This document shows positions 5,121-5,149 of a stretch of DNA of 5,149 nucleotides, piece by piece. The position numbers were made by a program, and so were the translations under genes. The notes below the pieces were generated by a model that ran no database searches, was not told where the DNA came from, and saw only the letters and a program-made list of their open reading frames with translations. This DNA is from Pseudomonadota bacterium (GTDB lineage: Bacteria; Pseudomonadota; Alphaproteobacteria; Rhizobiales; Hyphomicrobiaceae): contig JAKAXS010000237.1 in NCBI GenBank assembly GCA_021816505.1, positions 1 through 5,149 on the forward strand, written 5' to 3'. Every line of letters starts with the position of its first letter. The stretch's first letter is position 1.

Positions 5121-5149
5121 ATGAAACTCGCCGTGATCAGCGATGTCCA
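5121..5149 (+). CDS. Start of a probable metallophosphoesterase (3' truncated)
   Basis: Only nine complete codons are present, reading MKLAVISDV, with CA beginning the tenth codon. This matches the N-terminus of calcineurin-like metallophosphoesterases, which typically begin MKxAVISDxHGN; the Asp and the next residue, expected to be His, are metal ligands in that family. It starts 22 bases after the stop of the glycosylase gene on the same strand, so co-transcription is plausible. No strong Shine-Dalgarno is seen; GCGGGA lies about 12 bases upstream. The call rests on a very short match, and the substrate cannot be inferred. Confidence 0.6.

Overview
The window is GC-rich and reads like the chromosome of an alphaproteobacterium, most likely a Hyphomicrobiales (Rhizobiales) relative. 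The evidence is an intracellular PHB/PHA depolymerase, a small 'WTG'-type outer-membrane beta-barrel, a ThiC close to the Caulobacter enzyme, a Mug-like glycosylase of the form I associate with rhizobia, and a CCCTCTCCCC/GGGGAGAGGG dispersed repeat that often encodes PHPNPLP peptides in such genomes. The taxonomic call is inference from gene style, not from a search.

Layout: (1) 1-525 (+) is the C-terminal 174 codons of a polyhydroxyalkanoate depolymerase whose start lies outside the window. (2) 526-668 is a convergent gap with a GC-rich hairpin. (3) 669-1418 (-) is an outer-membrane beta-barrel protein with a signal peptide and a terminal Phe. (4) 1419-1684 has no gene but holds a strong-looking intrinsic terminator pointing rightward (1560-1583), although no plus-strand gene precedes it. 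(5) 1685-2119 (-) is a small uncharacterised lipoprotein. (6) 2120-2425 is the divergent intergenic region, with short palindromes, a TPP riboswitch (about 2235-2327) and an apparent Shine-Dalgarno-sequestering expression platform. (7) 2426-4438 (+) is thiC, about 60 residues longer than usual because two inverted copies of a palindromic repeat sit in frame inside it. (8) 4547-5098 (+) is a Mug/TDG-like DNA glycosylase. (9) 5121-end (+) is the first nine codons of a probable metallophosphoesterase.

Functional links: thiC and its TPP riboswitch form one feedback unit, in which the pyrimidine branch of thiamine synthesis is shut down when TPP is abundant. The glycosylase and the phosphoesterase start lie close together on the same strand and could be co-transcribed. 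The other genes look like unrelated neighbours (storage-polymer use, envelope). I see no mobile element, CRISPR array, tRNA or rRNA.

The points most worth following up are the repeat insertion in the conserved enzyme ThiC, the mutually exclusive pairings that could explain how the riboswitch works, the orphan rightward terminator, and the non-canonical active-site motif of the glycosylase. I did not find a convincing new multi-gene system here.
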